NCBI GenBank assembly: GCA_964036045.1
Contig: OZ038384.1
Location: 23,551,000 to 23,614,999, forward strand
Source: Eutreptiella sp. 'Long Island Sound 2002'
Lineage: Eukaryota > Euglenozoa > Euglenophyceae > Eutreptiales > Eutreptiaceae
Direction of reading: 5' to 3'
DNA length: 64,000 nt
Positions 21,216-32,190 of this stretch are shown here, one piece after another (within the stretch, counting starts at the first letter, position 1; each line of letters opens with the position of its first letter). The position numbers were made by a program, and so were the translations under genes. The notes beneath the pieces were generated by a model. The model had not been told where the DNA came from. It searched no databases and worked only from the letters and a program-made list of their open reading frames with translations.

Positions 21216-21991
21216 TTGGTTGCGCTGTGATGCGGGCGGTTGCGGGTTTGTGGGCCGCGGCTTCTGCTGATGCCACGGCGGGGAGGATGGAGGGCATGTC
21301 CTCGGGATGTAGGTTGGGGGTGGGTGGCCGGGGGGGCCGGGCCGTGACCGGGCGGCCCGGCGGGCCGATCTGGTCGGCAGCGGTGGGTGAGGGAGGTGCG
21401 GGGCTGCAGTCTTCTCCTTCTGGGTTGGCTGTGCCGGGGTCCTGCAACGTGTGAGGTTGTGTGTGTTGGCGTCCGCGGGGGGAAACAGTTCGCGTGGGCT
21501 GCATTCGGGGGCCGGGGGGGGTGGGCCTGGGTTGTTTGGGGTGTGCGTGGGGGGCGTGTGCGGGCCACTGGGCGGGGTGGGCGTGCCCTGGGGCATGGAG
21601 CTCTCCTTGGTGGGTGTGTGCGGGTTGTCGAGTGTGGGGGCTGGTGAGGGGTGTCCAGCGGGTGGGTCCGTGGCGGGCGTATGCTGTTGTTTGAGCGGGT
21701 GGGGGAGGCCCGTGTCGCGGGGCCCGGGGGTGCGCGCGATGGTGGGCGTGTGTGGTCCTCCGGCCGGGCAGCGACGGGGGAGGGGCATGGGCGGCGATTG
21801 CGCGGGGGGTATGTATTGTGTCGATGTATGCGTCCGCTCGGGGCGGCGCGCTTGCGTGGTCAGTTGTAGGCCGGGCGGTTTGGAGGAGAAGCTTGCCGTC
21901 TTCTGCGGCCGCGGCAAGGATTTTGCAGACGAGCTTGCGTATTGGGTGCATCTCTTGGTCAGTGGTGGGAAGAGGGTATGCTGGCTCTGGG

Positions 21992-22866
21992 CTAAGACCC
22001 ACGCGGCGGAGGACCCTGTGGATGGCGTGGTACCCGCAGAATGCTGTGGTCTCGGGGGGGCGGGTCCTTCCGCGTGTCTGGGCCTGCCTTGACTTGTGTG
22101 CCGGCTGGGGATGGCCCAAATCCAGGGCACGGTCCCAGTGGATGGCCAGCGGCGCTGGATCCATTGGGCCAGGCAGAGCATGGCCAGTCCCCCGTGTAGC
22201 CCGCCTGCCCTGAGGTGATTTGGGCCAGGGCGCGGGCTAGGTGTTTGTTCCCCGGCTTGAGGAGGCCCCTGAGGACCCTGTGCGGGGTGGTGGGGTCCCC
22301 TACTGCGCCTGGTGGGGCGGTCCCCGGGGCGAGCATGGTGTCTGTCCCTTTGACGAGCCATTGCGGGCCGCGGGACGTAGCAGTAGCGGCCACTACGTAG
22401 TAGTGCCCGCGCTCGAGGACTGTACACCAGACCTCTGGCAGGGGGTGGTCACTGTCTGTAGGTGGGGGAGGGAGGTCGTCTTCTGGGGTGCGGAGGCCGG
22501 CGGCGCGGAGGGCGGTGTCACAAGTTGGTGCGGTGGCCTGTTCTAATTGCTCCGAGTGGTTCCGGTCCGCAGGGTGGTCCCTCTCCGCTGGGGCTCGTTG
22601 TAGGCGTATGGTCCCTTGACGTGTGACGTTGGTGTCGGTGTCGTGTGTCAGGGCCTGGCCCCACTTGATGGGGGGGATCCAGACGTGCTGGCCTTGGGCG
22701 TGTTGGCGGGCTGGCCAGAGTACGAGGTCTACGATGGTCTCGGGGAGGCCGTTGCCTGGGGTGATCAGGTCCCGGAGGGCTTTGACGGTGAGCTTGGTCC
22801 ACCTTTCTTGTACGCGGTACCAGCCGAGGGGAGTGCTCAGGGCCCTGCCTTGGAGGGTTGCTCGGG
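21992..22866 (-). pseudogene. ULP1-like (C48-type) domain, GC-2 copy 1
   Basis: Minus-strand frame (stop at 21992) with the order seen in ULP1-type peptidases: LTVKALRDLITPG then IVDLVLW (compare L-x-x-L-x-P-G-x-W-L-N-D), VWIPPIKWGQAL, and ERGHYYVVAATAT followed by WLVKGTDTML (catalytic His then Asp). A final helix ITSGQAGY...MLCLAQWIQRRW follows. In copy 2 this helix reads SGQAGYDLGLVMLCLAKW, where ULP1 proteins have Q-x-x-x-D-C-G: the Cys position is Leu. A one-base deletion near 22185 shifts the frame in this copy. Known ULP1 enzymes cleave SUMO or related modifiers; without Cys this would be a pseudo-protease. The family call is my alignment by eye. Confidence 0.5.
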
Positions 22867-24682
22867 TTTTCCCTTTCACTTTCCCTTTCCGTTGCGTTGT
22901 GGGCTTTGGTACCTCTCCTTGGCCAATCTCCTGACCAAAGCACACAGCCAATGATCACAGGGCAACCCCCAATTCTTGCAGGTGTAGCACTCAAGAGGGG
23001 TCCCTCCACGTCCCCCCTTTCCACCCCTCTCCCCCAAGATGACCATTCCTTCCCTTTTCTTGGCCCTTGCCCTCATGCTCCCTACTCCTCTGAATCGGAC
23101 TGTACCCTTGCCAAACCCTCCCTTCTGTACTTTTGCAACATGGAGCTCAGGTTTGTGCTTAGATGGCACCCTCACACTGACCTTGCGGAGGGGGGGATGG
23201 CGCGCTTGAGCCTCTTCTTCTCCCCTTTCCCTTAGAGGGGGTTTCAAGCCTTTCTGGTCCACAAGAGGGCGTCCGGTTCACAGAACAGATGTGAATAGAC
23301 CTCAGGTGAGTGTCTGAGTCATTAGGGTTCCCACTCCACCGGTGTCTCTGCTCTCTCGTCCCTCCGGGCACTAACTTCTCCGGCACTTCTGAGCAATAAG
23401 CTTGCTCACCTCTCGCCAAGGCTTCTGATTTTTCACATGTTGCACTGCCACATTGTTGCCTAGGATCACCTCATTGTGTAGGCCTAGGACTCTTTGGTGT
23501 CGGCGTTCGGAGGTAGTAGCCAGGGTAGCGGCGCTACCATCAAAATCCATGAACATAGGATGGGAAATACCATGGTTTTCCAAAGCAGTCACCAAAGTGG
23601 CCTTAGAGACATCCCCAGAGGTCATCTTGTAGATCCGGGCCCAGTGAAGGTCTTGGGCATACCTGGATTGGGCGCGTTCCACCCTGTCCTTGATGGTCTG
23701 GGAAAATAATCCCTTAGGGTGATCCGATAAGTCCGCATCCGCCACATGCTTGCCACCATCCAGTAGAGCCACCTTGAGCTTCTCAATGAGGCACAACCAA
23801 TCCGCATGGGAGACCTCCTAGGTGGCTCTCTTATTAGGCACCACCCTTCTCCAATCGGTAAGTAGCTTGCCATCCGGGGTATGGTCAAAGTTGATCATGA
23901 GATCAGTGCCACATTTCCTTCAACGTAGGTGTTGTAGGCCGAGGCAGTTCCTTGAGAGTTCGGGTCATCTCATCCTGACGAGGGGTAGGGTGTAGGCGGA
24001 ACAGAGCATCAGCCAACTTCTGGACATACCAGTCCTCCACGTTCCCGATATACTCCACGGACCAGGGTTTGAAGTATGCCCATCCAGACCTATACAACTG
24101 CAAGAGGGCAGGGAATTCCACACTTTGCGCAAGGAGCTTCTCCATAGGATGGTGTTGGAATGCCATAGCTTGAAGGGCCAGCACCTCAGCGCTACTCTCG
24201 TTCAGGGAGTCCCCCGCATCTTGTATCTTCTTGCCGCGGTATAGGAGGGCATTAGGCTCTGAAAAGTAAAATCTCCTGCCCGTAAGGCGGTTGATGCTCT
24301 TGTCTCATGTCTCTCCCTCGTGGCAGGCCCGCTCCCCATCCTCTGGGTCAGGCCCAGGATGTCTCCTCCCTCTCTAGTGTTCCGAGGAGTCTGAATCTTC
24401 ACTAAAAGTTGACGATGGATCTTCAGGCGATCCATCCTCTAAGGCCTGACGCTTCTTCTTGGGTATGAGGGGGCTTGTACCCTTCCCTCTTCTCTTGCTC
24501 TTCCTTGACTCATCCCCTGAGGAGCTCTCCCCATTTCGACGATGGTCCTGGCCCTCCTTCCTGGTCCCGGGTTCAGTATTCACTGCCATACTTGTCGATA
24601 GAGTCCCTTGTGCACTGCCACTAGAGCCAGGGGTGGCACTCACCCCTTCTTGCTTGCCTATTGGGGGTTGTACCACACTCAC
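22867..24682 (-). pseudogene. gypsy gag, copy B
   Basis: Homologous to gag copy A over its full length, from the N-terminal Ser/Asp-rich region (24682) to the zinc knuckle CYTCKNWGLPCDHW (about 22970), then cut by GC-2 at TTTCCCTTTC. Upstream sequence is intact (MSVVQPPIGKQEG at the N-terminus), unlike A and C. Breaks: a stop after DSDSSEH (about 24374); TGA at about 24306 where copy A has Trp (GETWDKSINRL); a frame change after KEMWH; and TAG at about 23818. The knuckle has lost the last spacer residues before the final Cys. It is closest to copy D. It is either the 5' half of the gypsy element split by GC-2 or a neighbouring copy. Confidence 0.75.
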
Positions 24683-25880
24683 CTAGGCCCTTATGGCAGG
24701 TATGCTTCCCCGAATGGTTCCTTAAATTCCTAAAAAGGGCAATAATGCCCCCCATGGGATTTTGTTGCTATTAGTGCCACAGGTTTGCGAAGAACATACT
24801 ACCATTATTTGGAGTCATATACATCTGTCTCATGGTAACTCAACATATTACTGCAATTTGAAAAGGAAAAGCTGGCCCGTAGGCTGGCAAGTAAATGTGC
24901 TCCCATGAAACAAGCCAATGGTGTTTGAAATGTCCCGCCACGGCATGCTGCCTTTTCTATGTGCCGGCACGTACTCTATCCTTTCTTTAGGGTTGGTTTC
25001 ACGTATATGTTAAAAACAGGTCTGAATTGGTGCTTATCCCAAGAGAAGTTAATGAAACACAGTTGGCCCATCCCATGGCTGCTAAATGCTGCCCCATCGC
25101 ACCGTCCAATGTGGAATAGGCCCACTCAGCAGTCATCCGCCTCTGTCTACATGACAATGCTCTCTTGCCTGTTCATCCACTGGTTTTCAACCTCTTTCAA
25201 ATGTGAAGATGCCCAAAGGGCAGCCTATATTGGGGCACCCAACATTTCAAAAATTGGCACATGTAATGGCACGTAAATGTTGTCCAAATGGCACACAGCA
25301 GGAATTCAAAATGCTGTCAGCACTGTACACATAGCTGTTCATCACTGCAGGGCGTTCTGTGCGTTCTGTGTGTTCTGAGCAACACATCTGATGATCACCA
25401 TGCAGGTGAACTGCATGGGGCAAGAACAAACGTGGTGATCAGATACTACATGTGGAGCACTTAGGTGTGTATGTATGATGAGGCGACATTTACTTGCCCT
25501 CGGACTTGCCAATTAGGTTTCGTTGAATTCGCGTACCATAGGCAAAGATCCGGCCTGACTTTCAATACACACATAGAACAGACGGGACAACAACGCAGGA
25601 TTACATCAACCTAAGTACTAAAAACCCTGGAAAACATTGACGAAGGGGCAAACCAAATTTGGCTCCTCCCAATGCACCTCAATGACACCCCATCCTACGG
25701 GCCAATGCTTGTTGAGCAAAAATTTAACGTATATTCGATTGTTATTAGAAAAAGAACACAAACACGATATCGTGAATGTATGTTCTTCAAACAAACGTGG
25801 CAACAATAACAACATACTCCACATGGGGGCATGCATTGGCGATGGGGGGCCATTTAGGGAAACGTACCTGCCATAAAAGC
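24683..25880. other. gag-upstream AT-rich region, no gene
   Basis: About 1.2 kb without coding motifs, conserved almost base for base at 61748-62820. It probably contains the 5' leader or LTR of the gypsy element, but I could not find a second LTR. Relative to the paralogue it carries an extra ~137 bases (about 25281-25417) and ~21 bases (about 25561-25581). Confidence 0.5.
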
Positions 25881-27820
25881 CTAGGTGCTTGGTCGGCAAG
25901 GTCCTCTCTCTTGATTATCCTGAGGGGTTTGGCCCCTGCAAGGTTGGCGGTTGAGGGCGATTAGCGCATGCCCTTGCCGCTGGACCACACCTGTGAGCAT
26001 GTGGATTTGCTTTCGTAGGCCCTCTACCTCTGAATTCTCACCCCTTGGGGCCATTCCCTCCTCAGTAACTTGCCGCATCTGGTCTACCACCCCTTGTACC
26101 TCCCCCACCCTCTGCGACAAATCTCTGCCTTCGGTACCGGTGGTTTGTATGGCGCCACACAAGCATGCTTTTTTCAAACGAAATTGTTGCAACGTATTTT
26201 CTTCATCTCCCACTTGATCACTCAGGATAGCCATTCCCTTGTGTTGCAATGTCACCGAGGACATTAGGTTCTCGGTGGCCTTTTCCACTTCGCAGAGTGC
26301 GTGGGTCTGGCACTCAATCAAGTCTTGCATCTCCTCCAAGCGGTATCTGGTAGAATGCAACCATTTTTCCATACCTGGGTTTCCTCCAGAGTCTCCTTCC
26401 ACATAGGTCACAATAGGTCTTGCCACATCCAGGATCTTCTTCATCAGCATCTCTTGAGTAGGCTTCAGGAGGTTTTCCTCCACTCTTTGCATCATGGTCC
26501 GGCACTTTTCATCCATCACTTTACACACAGAGCTGCAGGTCTTGTTCTCTCATTCTTGCAACCCCACTCTCCCACTCTTCTTGTCTTTGCATTACGCACT
26601 CTTGCATCTTTTGCCAATTTTCTTGCAAGGTATCATCCCATTTCTCTTTTTCTCTTTGCATCACAAGAAAGGCCCTTTCAGCACCCTTGGGTTCCCTTAA
26701 CTCTTCTAACGCTCCAACTAGGCCAGCCTCACCAGGTGTCCTTCCATTGGATAAACTTCTTCCATATGCCTTCCCTCTAGTCGTAGGCACAGCTGATGGC
26801 TTTCACAAACTTCTTGCCTCAGGTCTTGACGGAAGTTCAGCACTTGTTGGTATAGATTTTCGATCTCTCTCGATAGGGCTTCCTTCTCGGTGTCCTCTTC
26901 ATGCACCTCCATCATGGTGTCCCCCTCCGTCACAAGCGCGTCCCCCTGGAGGCCAGTAGATTGTAGAGGCGATGGTCGACGGTCTCCATGACGGAATTGG
27001 TAGTGAGGGGCCGGTAGAGCACCCACTTCTTGTCCAAGACTCTCCTGCTCGTCACGCATATGCTCCTGAGATGATAGGTGAGAGGGCATAGGGCTAGGTG
27101 AAACTTGATTTTCAATGGGTACTGCTTGCTCTGCATGGATAGTGTGGCTAGATGGCAAACAATCAGGGTCATGAGTGTCCATCCCACTAGGAAGGAAGCT
27201 CCTCCTCTCAGGACTCTCTTCCTCCCCACAGGCCTGGGGTAAAAGTGAGTCTTTGGTGATTGCCGAGGCATCTAGGAGACTGTAAGGAGGTGGGGGTGCC
27301 TCCTCTTTGCAGCTCGGGGCTTGTGGTTTCATGGGAACTAGAGCTTGTTCGGCCCCACTCGGGTTGCCAATAACGGTGCCTACTTCCCTTGCCCCCATGA
27401 TTCGAATTAGGTGCACTCTAGATGGAAACCTCGGGCCCTCGTCTACTAGGTGACCATGTTCACGCTGCTCAGGTCTAGCTTGACTGTTCCAAACTAGATG
27501 TGGGTAGGAGTAGTGGCTCCATATTGGCTTGCGTCCACTAGGAATGCTTCTTGGCGCTCAAATGGAGAGATCTCCTCTTCCATTTCGGTGTGTACTGCAA
27601 CAAGGGCACCAGCTAGCATAGAACCTGGTGGTGAGCTCGCCTGTTGGTTGCTGACCGCCATTTTTTTGTAGAGATCCGCTTGTGGTGCCATGGAATTCAT
27701 GTTCCCCTCCATGTTCATTGGTTCCATAGGCACTATTCGGCCACCTAGCGTGTTTTCCGGCTCATAGGTCACTGAGGCCATCTCATTTTGTCCTGAAGGC
27801 TTGGACTTGGTGTCCAACAA
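25881..27820 (-). pseudogene. coiled-coil protein ORF, first copy
   Basis: Minus-strand frames 27820-27494, 27416-26718, 26790-26521 and 26528-25881 read as one protein. The N-terminus is Met/Pro-rich with a PPPPYSLL motif. The middle is Glu-rich, with long predicted coiled coils (KEALSREIENLYQQVLNF, KEKWDDTLQENWQKMQE, RRVEENLL-type heptads). The C-terminal part has further heptads (EVEGLRKQIHML) and ends with a short basic Pro-rich tail. Two frame changes (near 26750 and 26525) sit at equivalent positions in the second copy. It may be a structural protein of an upstream element or an extra gag-like ORF of the gypsy element. I recognise no family. Confidence 0.45.
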
Positions 27821-29263
27821 GTCCAGCTTGTCCTCTCCTCACATAGGTCCAGTCAGAGAGGGCTCACCCCTCCCCGACTCGTGGTTAGGGTGCTGCGTGT
27901 AGTGGAATGTACCCCGGTGCGTCGGCTACCATGTTACTTACGCCTTTTCATGCTTGGTTCCACTGAAATGCTCGGACTTTTGTGGTCCAAGTCCTCAGAG
28001 AAAAACTTGGGACTTTTGAGGTACACTTTCTCCATTGGAAAATCCCGACTTATGGGGTCCTTGCTCTCCAAGGGTTCCTCATAGTCTTCATCCAACTCAT
28101 TCAAATGTTTTTCATGAAAAACTTCGTTCTTCTATTTTTTCCCCATAGGCAGAAGGTCGCATGGCCACGGCACTGGACCAAAGTAGGTAGAACGGGCGCA
28201 CTCCTGCATGAGTTGGCGCCAACCTTAGTCGTCAAGGTAAGGAACCACTTCAGGTGAGTAATAGGTTCACTCTTGTTGACAATTGACGTAGATACACAAG
28301 AAGTGCAAATCAAAAACAAAGTAGAGACAATCACGTAGGAGGTACAAAGTAGTTCCTTTTTTTAGGCTTCAAAAAACATTGGAACAACATTTTTTGTTTG
28401 ACGTTTAAATGCTTTTCATGTTCCTTCAACACTCTCCTGGTGTTTAGGAATTTCGGTGTTTGATGTGCACTTGTGGGATTTGGTGCCTTGGGTAGGTGGT
28501 GACTTAGGGTTTGTGGGGCATTTAATTGGTTGGGCACTTACTGCCAACTATTGGGTAGCTTGCCAACCGCCGTTGCGCATGCGCAACATCCGCACGCAGC
28601 GCCTATGCTGCAACAAAAGCTTCGCATCTGTCTGGGCTTTCTGGAGCACCTTAGATCCTTGTTTAGATCCCCAAAATCACATTTTTCTGACCTTTCCAAT
28701 GAACGTCCATCCTTAATTCACCACCACATCCGCCAACATTTTTTCTGTCCACTGTTGGGGCTTCTGCATTTGGCCAGGGCACAGACACCATAATTTTAAT
28801 GTTGATATGTCATATATATCCTCTTTTGTACATGTTGATGCATTCCTTTCCTCTCTTGGGCTCCCTCTGATGCTTGGGGTTGAAGAATGTGAATGGCTGC
28901 ATGATCATGCCAATGCATTCCAATGGGTTCAAGGTTGTTTGCTTGGTTGCATGCACACATGCTCTTCCTCAGGTCCTTTTCTTTTTATGGATTTGACAAA
29001 TGGGAATCAATTTGGAAACGACATCCAAAGGAAATGTAATCAATCCGGCGATATATAGTTGAGTATAATCTGGCAATCCTTTCCTGCTGCCAGGATTGGT
29101 TGCACTGACTTGCAGGAGCAAGTCTTGGGACATCTGACGTGTTGTGCCAGAATCACAGGGCATCTGGGAATGTTTCGGTAGTGCAAACAATAAAATATGC
29201 AAAAAATCGTTTCATTCCAAACGTCCCCTTTTCCGACACCCAAGGTTAGAGAAAACAGCATCA
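27821..29263. other. AT-rich stretch without recognised gene
   Basis: About 1.4 kb; only short open frames and no motif. GC content rises abruptly near 29264. Confidence 0.4.
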
Positions 29264-30960
29264 ATCACCACCAGTGACTGTCCTGGCCTATCAGAATAGT
29301 CACAACATGGCCTACCATGCCTTTCCGCGGCACACGTACTTGACTGACACCATCATGGATGCCCCGATCCTGGGCACCGTCTTTCGTGTCCCAGCGTCCA
29401 TGGGATGGAGTTATCAGCCCCGCAATGCTCTTACCCCGTGGGAGGGGTGCTGTACCTTGCCCACCGGCATCAGGTGGGACCCAGGCACGCTTACCACCAA
29501 GGTTGCTACAGTTGCGCACATCGCGCCAGAGCCACACTGCGTGGCCTTCGCCTATGCTGCCGGAGCCATTGTGGTGCGGGACAGTTGACATGGGGGTGGC
29601 GCAATGGGTGCGCGGTTTGACGCTGGGAGGGCGACCTACGGCGACGCCAAGTTGCGCTGGACTGGCGTCCTTGCTTCTTTCCACCGTCGCCATTGCGGCC
29701 AGCTTGTTCAGCCCGAGGCTGTGTACGCGCCCTGTTGACGCCAGCAGGAGACGAAGTCTGGGGTTGAGGCCGTGAATAACACCCTTCAGACCATCTACAC
29801 GCTTACAGGGCCAGGGACCCTTACTAGGGCCCACATTTCTGAGGCCCACAACTTCTATCTGGTGCTTTGGCTGGCTGGGATTGAGGCGGCAAATCCGGCA
29901 AGTTTCCGCTGGTCTGTTTTGCTGTCTTGTGCTTGAACTATGCAGAGGTGCCGTCCCCTGTGCCCAATTCATCCGTCCCCTTGGTGCTGGACCCTTTCGG
30001 GGAAGCGGCGCTCCCACCTGGGCTGGTTTCTCTGCCATGGTGGGGCCTGCTTTCCCCCCCCCTGCCGTGCCCGGTGCAGAGCAGTTCCAGGTGACACGGA
30101 CTCGGCACGGCAAGGTTGTCCCCATTCCTGACCCAGTCATCCGCGGGGAGGTGACCCCACCCCTGGGGGCTGACACACGCACCTCCACCCTACCGACGTC
30201 GGCAACAGAACGGTCATCGCTGGGAGAGGCGCTGTCTGCCGCGCCCCGGGAGGGGGCACCTGGGCCTTGATCAACTCTGGTCGCGTCCTGCGGGACATGC
30301 CGCGACTGCTCGAACCCCCCGCCGCCTAATCACGTGTGCAGAGGCTTGGGCCACTGGCATCACCCCGCCATTATCAACATCCCTAAGGGGGTTCATCGGC
30401 GGTGTGGGTGCACTACTACCATGCGCTGAGGTTGCTGCCTACTCGCCATGGAAATTGCGGGAGTGCACACTTGCTTGGTCCATGCATCTTTGGCCCAGCC
30501 GCACGCCGTTTTCCGCGTCCTCGATCCAGAGGGGGAGCTGCAGTGGGACGCTATTTCTACGGGGGACGCGTGCGCTACAGGGCTGTTCGCTGACACAATT
30601 TTGTTTGCGCCGTGGGAAGGCGCGACGGCCATGCATCAGAATCAAGTGGATTGTGCGCTCCGTGACTTCCCGCGCGGGTCGCATATCAGCCTGTTCATGG
30701 CGCGCCGTGGGGCTCATCGGGTCCACTGCGTGGTGTGGCTTCTGGGAGCTCCTACTCAGTCGGCCCTTGGTGAGGCTGAGGTCCTCTCGGGCTGGTAGAA
30801 AAATGCTGTCAGTGCAAGTCTCAGGATCCGGCGTACCTTCAGCTCCTGGACCCTGACTTCACCTACTTTCTCCTCGGCCGCGTTCAGGCCCTCCCGGAGT
30901 TTGTGTTGAGTTGTAGCTATGAGGACCACCTTGGACCTTTTCCGCAAAAACGTCAACTTT
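29264..30960 (+). pseudogene. degenerate plus-strand coding patch, possible gag-like
   Basis: GC-rich island in AT-rich surroundings. The plus strand reads as a protein in pieces: 29274-29588 (MAYHAFPRHTYLTDTIMDAP, VAFAYAAGAIVVRD), then the same phase after TGA (GARFDAGRATYGDAKLRWTG), ISEAHNFYLVLWLAGIEAAN near 29840, and 30448-30798 (FRVLDPEGELQWDAIST, HISLFMARRGAHRVHCVVW), with a final LLDPDFTYFLLGRVQALPE near 30845. Stops are TGA at 29586, about 29737 and about 29936. Codon-like conservation is suggested only by amino-acid plausibility. Strand and composition match the tyrosine-recombinase element 5 kb downstream, so it may be that element's gag-like part. Confidence 0.3.
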
Positions 30961-31045
30961 GTCTTTCAACTACTTTTTTCTCTCTCTTGTTGCTTGAGAT
31001 GCAGAACAACAGTCTTGGCCAGCTGGAATGACTTCACAAAAAAAT

Positions 31046-31570
31046 GTTCCTTTGGATTCAGCAGAATGTTCGCACCAATCGAAATGCGGAAATATATTCG
31101 TCCGTCACGACCATTTCGCTTCAACTAGTTATCATTTCACCAACTACCAATACCATCAATTCCATGTTTGTTTCCACCAAAATAGCCTGTGTGCAATGGC
31201 CTAGGTTCAATACTTTCTAGTGATTCCCAACAGTTGAAAAACATTTGTGCGGTTCTCTAATCAGTGAAATCATGCGACAAAGCGTTGCAAATCTTTCATA
31301 TCAACTGATTATCATTTCACCAACCACCCATCGCATGCAATCCATGTTTGTTTCTACCAAAGTAACGTGTTTGCAATGGTCCAGGTTCAATAATTTTTGT
31401 TGATACGGACCATTTGGAAAACATCTCCGCATGATCACTAAACCATTGCTCCTCAAACCAATGCAATTAGGTGGCTGAGCTTAGCAAACCTTTCATTTAA
31501 CCTAATTGTGATTTCAGCAACCACCCATACCATCCAATCCATGTTTGTTTGTGCCAAAATCATCCATTTG
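31046..31570. repeat. ~180-196-bp tandem repeat, ~2.5 units
   Basis: Three occurrences of a block around (G/A)TTATCATTTCA(C/G)CAAC(C)ACC and CAATCCATGTTTGTTT start near 31127, 31305 and 31501. Each is followed by CCAAA(A/G)TA and GGTTCAATA sequence in the first two. Non-coding. Confidence 0.7.
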
Positions 31571-31875
31571 TCGTGGTGCACCTGAGAAAGCCAAAGCAAA
31601 CAATCCAGCAGGCAGCAAAATACCACTGCATTACAATGTTTGTGTGCAAAACCCGTTGGGTACGCTGCATGGACATGCAGCCATGCAACATACTGTACAG
31701 TGCATGTATGAACTTGTGATGCTGGAAAAACGGAGAAAAACGGCATGCCTTTCTTTATGGCAACTTCCCTTATGCAAACATTAATACCTCTGCAGCATCC
31801 CTGCAGCATCATCTCTGTCTATAGCCCGGGACAGTGGTGTGCTAGGCACTGCACTGGCACTGAACAACTGTGTGA

Positions 31876-32190
31876 GATGGCCTGACAGATGATAGCATGA
31901 ATACCAGCAACATGAGGGGCAGAGGCGGGGGCGTCTGAGAGTGCATTTGAGCAAGAACCCAAATGTTGCGCCAGGCGCTGATCATCTGTTTTGTGATGGC
32001 CTGAGAATGGTAAGCAGGAACATGTGGGGTGAATAGCAGGGGGGGGGGTAAGGGTGCATAGAAGCAAGCAATCCAACTGTTCTGCCCGGGGGAGCAGCAG
32101 GCCGGCAAATTGTTCTGACCGGCACAGATCTAATGTATATGTGATGCACCGCGAGAGGGGGGGGGGGGCTGAGAGTGCATTGCAGCAGGG
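31876..32190. repeat. ~118-bp imperfect tandem repeat, 2-3 units
   Basis: Units begin GATGGCCTGA near 31876 and 31994, and each holds a CA(G)GAACATG(A/T)GGGG-like segment, a G-run and (A)GTGCAT(A/T)...GCAAG. A third, truncated unit is near 32150 (G-run, GAGAGTGCAT). Poly-G runs of 9 or more bases are on the plus strand. Confidence 0.55.

Larger units (their letters stand above)
13567..22866 (-). mobile_element. GC-rich element GC-2, first copy (interrupted)
   Basis: A sharply bounded, very GC-rich segment between two gypsy gag copies. The low-coordinate end carries (TAGG)n; the high-coordinate end joins gag at TTTTCCCTTTCACTTTCCC. Minus-strand reading gives, from high to low coordinate, a ULP1-like domain (22.87-22.0 kb), Pro/Thr-rich linkers, a Ser-rich/basic segment (18.70-18.28), a Pro/His/Gln-rich segment and RS domain (18.0-16.9), and repetitive Pro/Thr/His-rich sequence to 13.6 kb. 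Long open frames on the plus strand (Gly/Trp/Cys-rich) are composition shadows. Orientation (3' end at low coordinate) is inferred from the terminal simple repeat and the protein strand. It is about 6.75 kb once the 18678-21215 block is removed, and matches 53309-59999 almost throughout. Confidence 0.7.

Noticed and set aside
24683-25880. LTR of the gypsy element
   Set aside because: Position fits, but no second copy is found near the 3' end (below 5.3 kb), and no TG...CA ends or primer-binding site could be shown.
29265-30188. 307-codon minus-strand frame
   Set aside because: Gly/Arg/Pro-rich with no motif; the plus strand gives more protein-like segments in the same interval.
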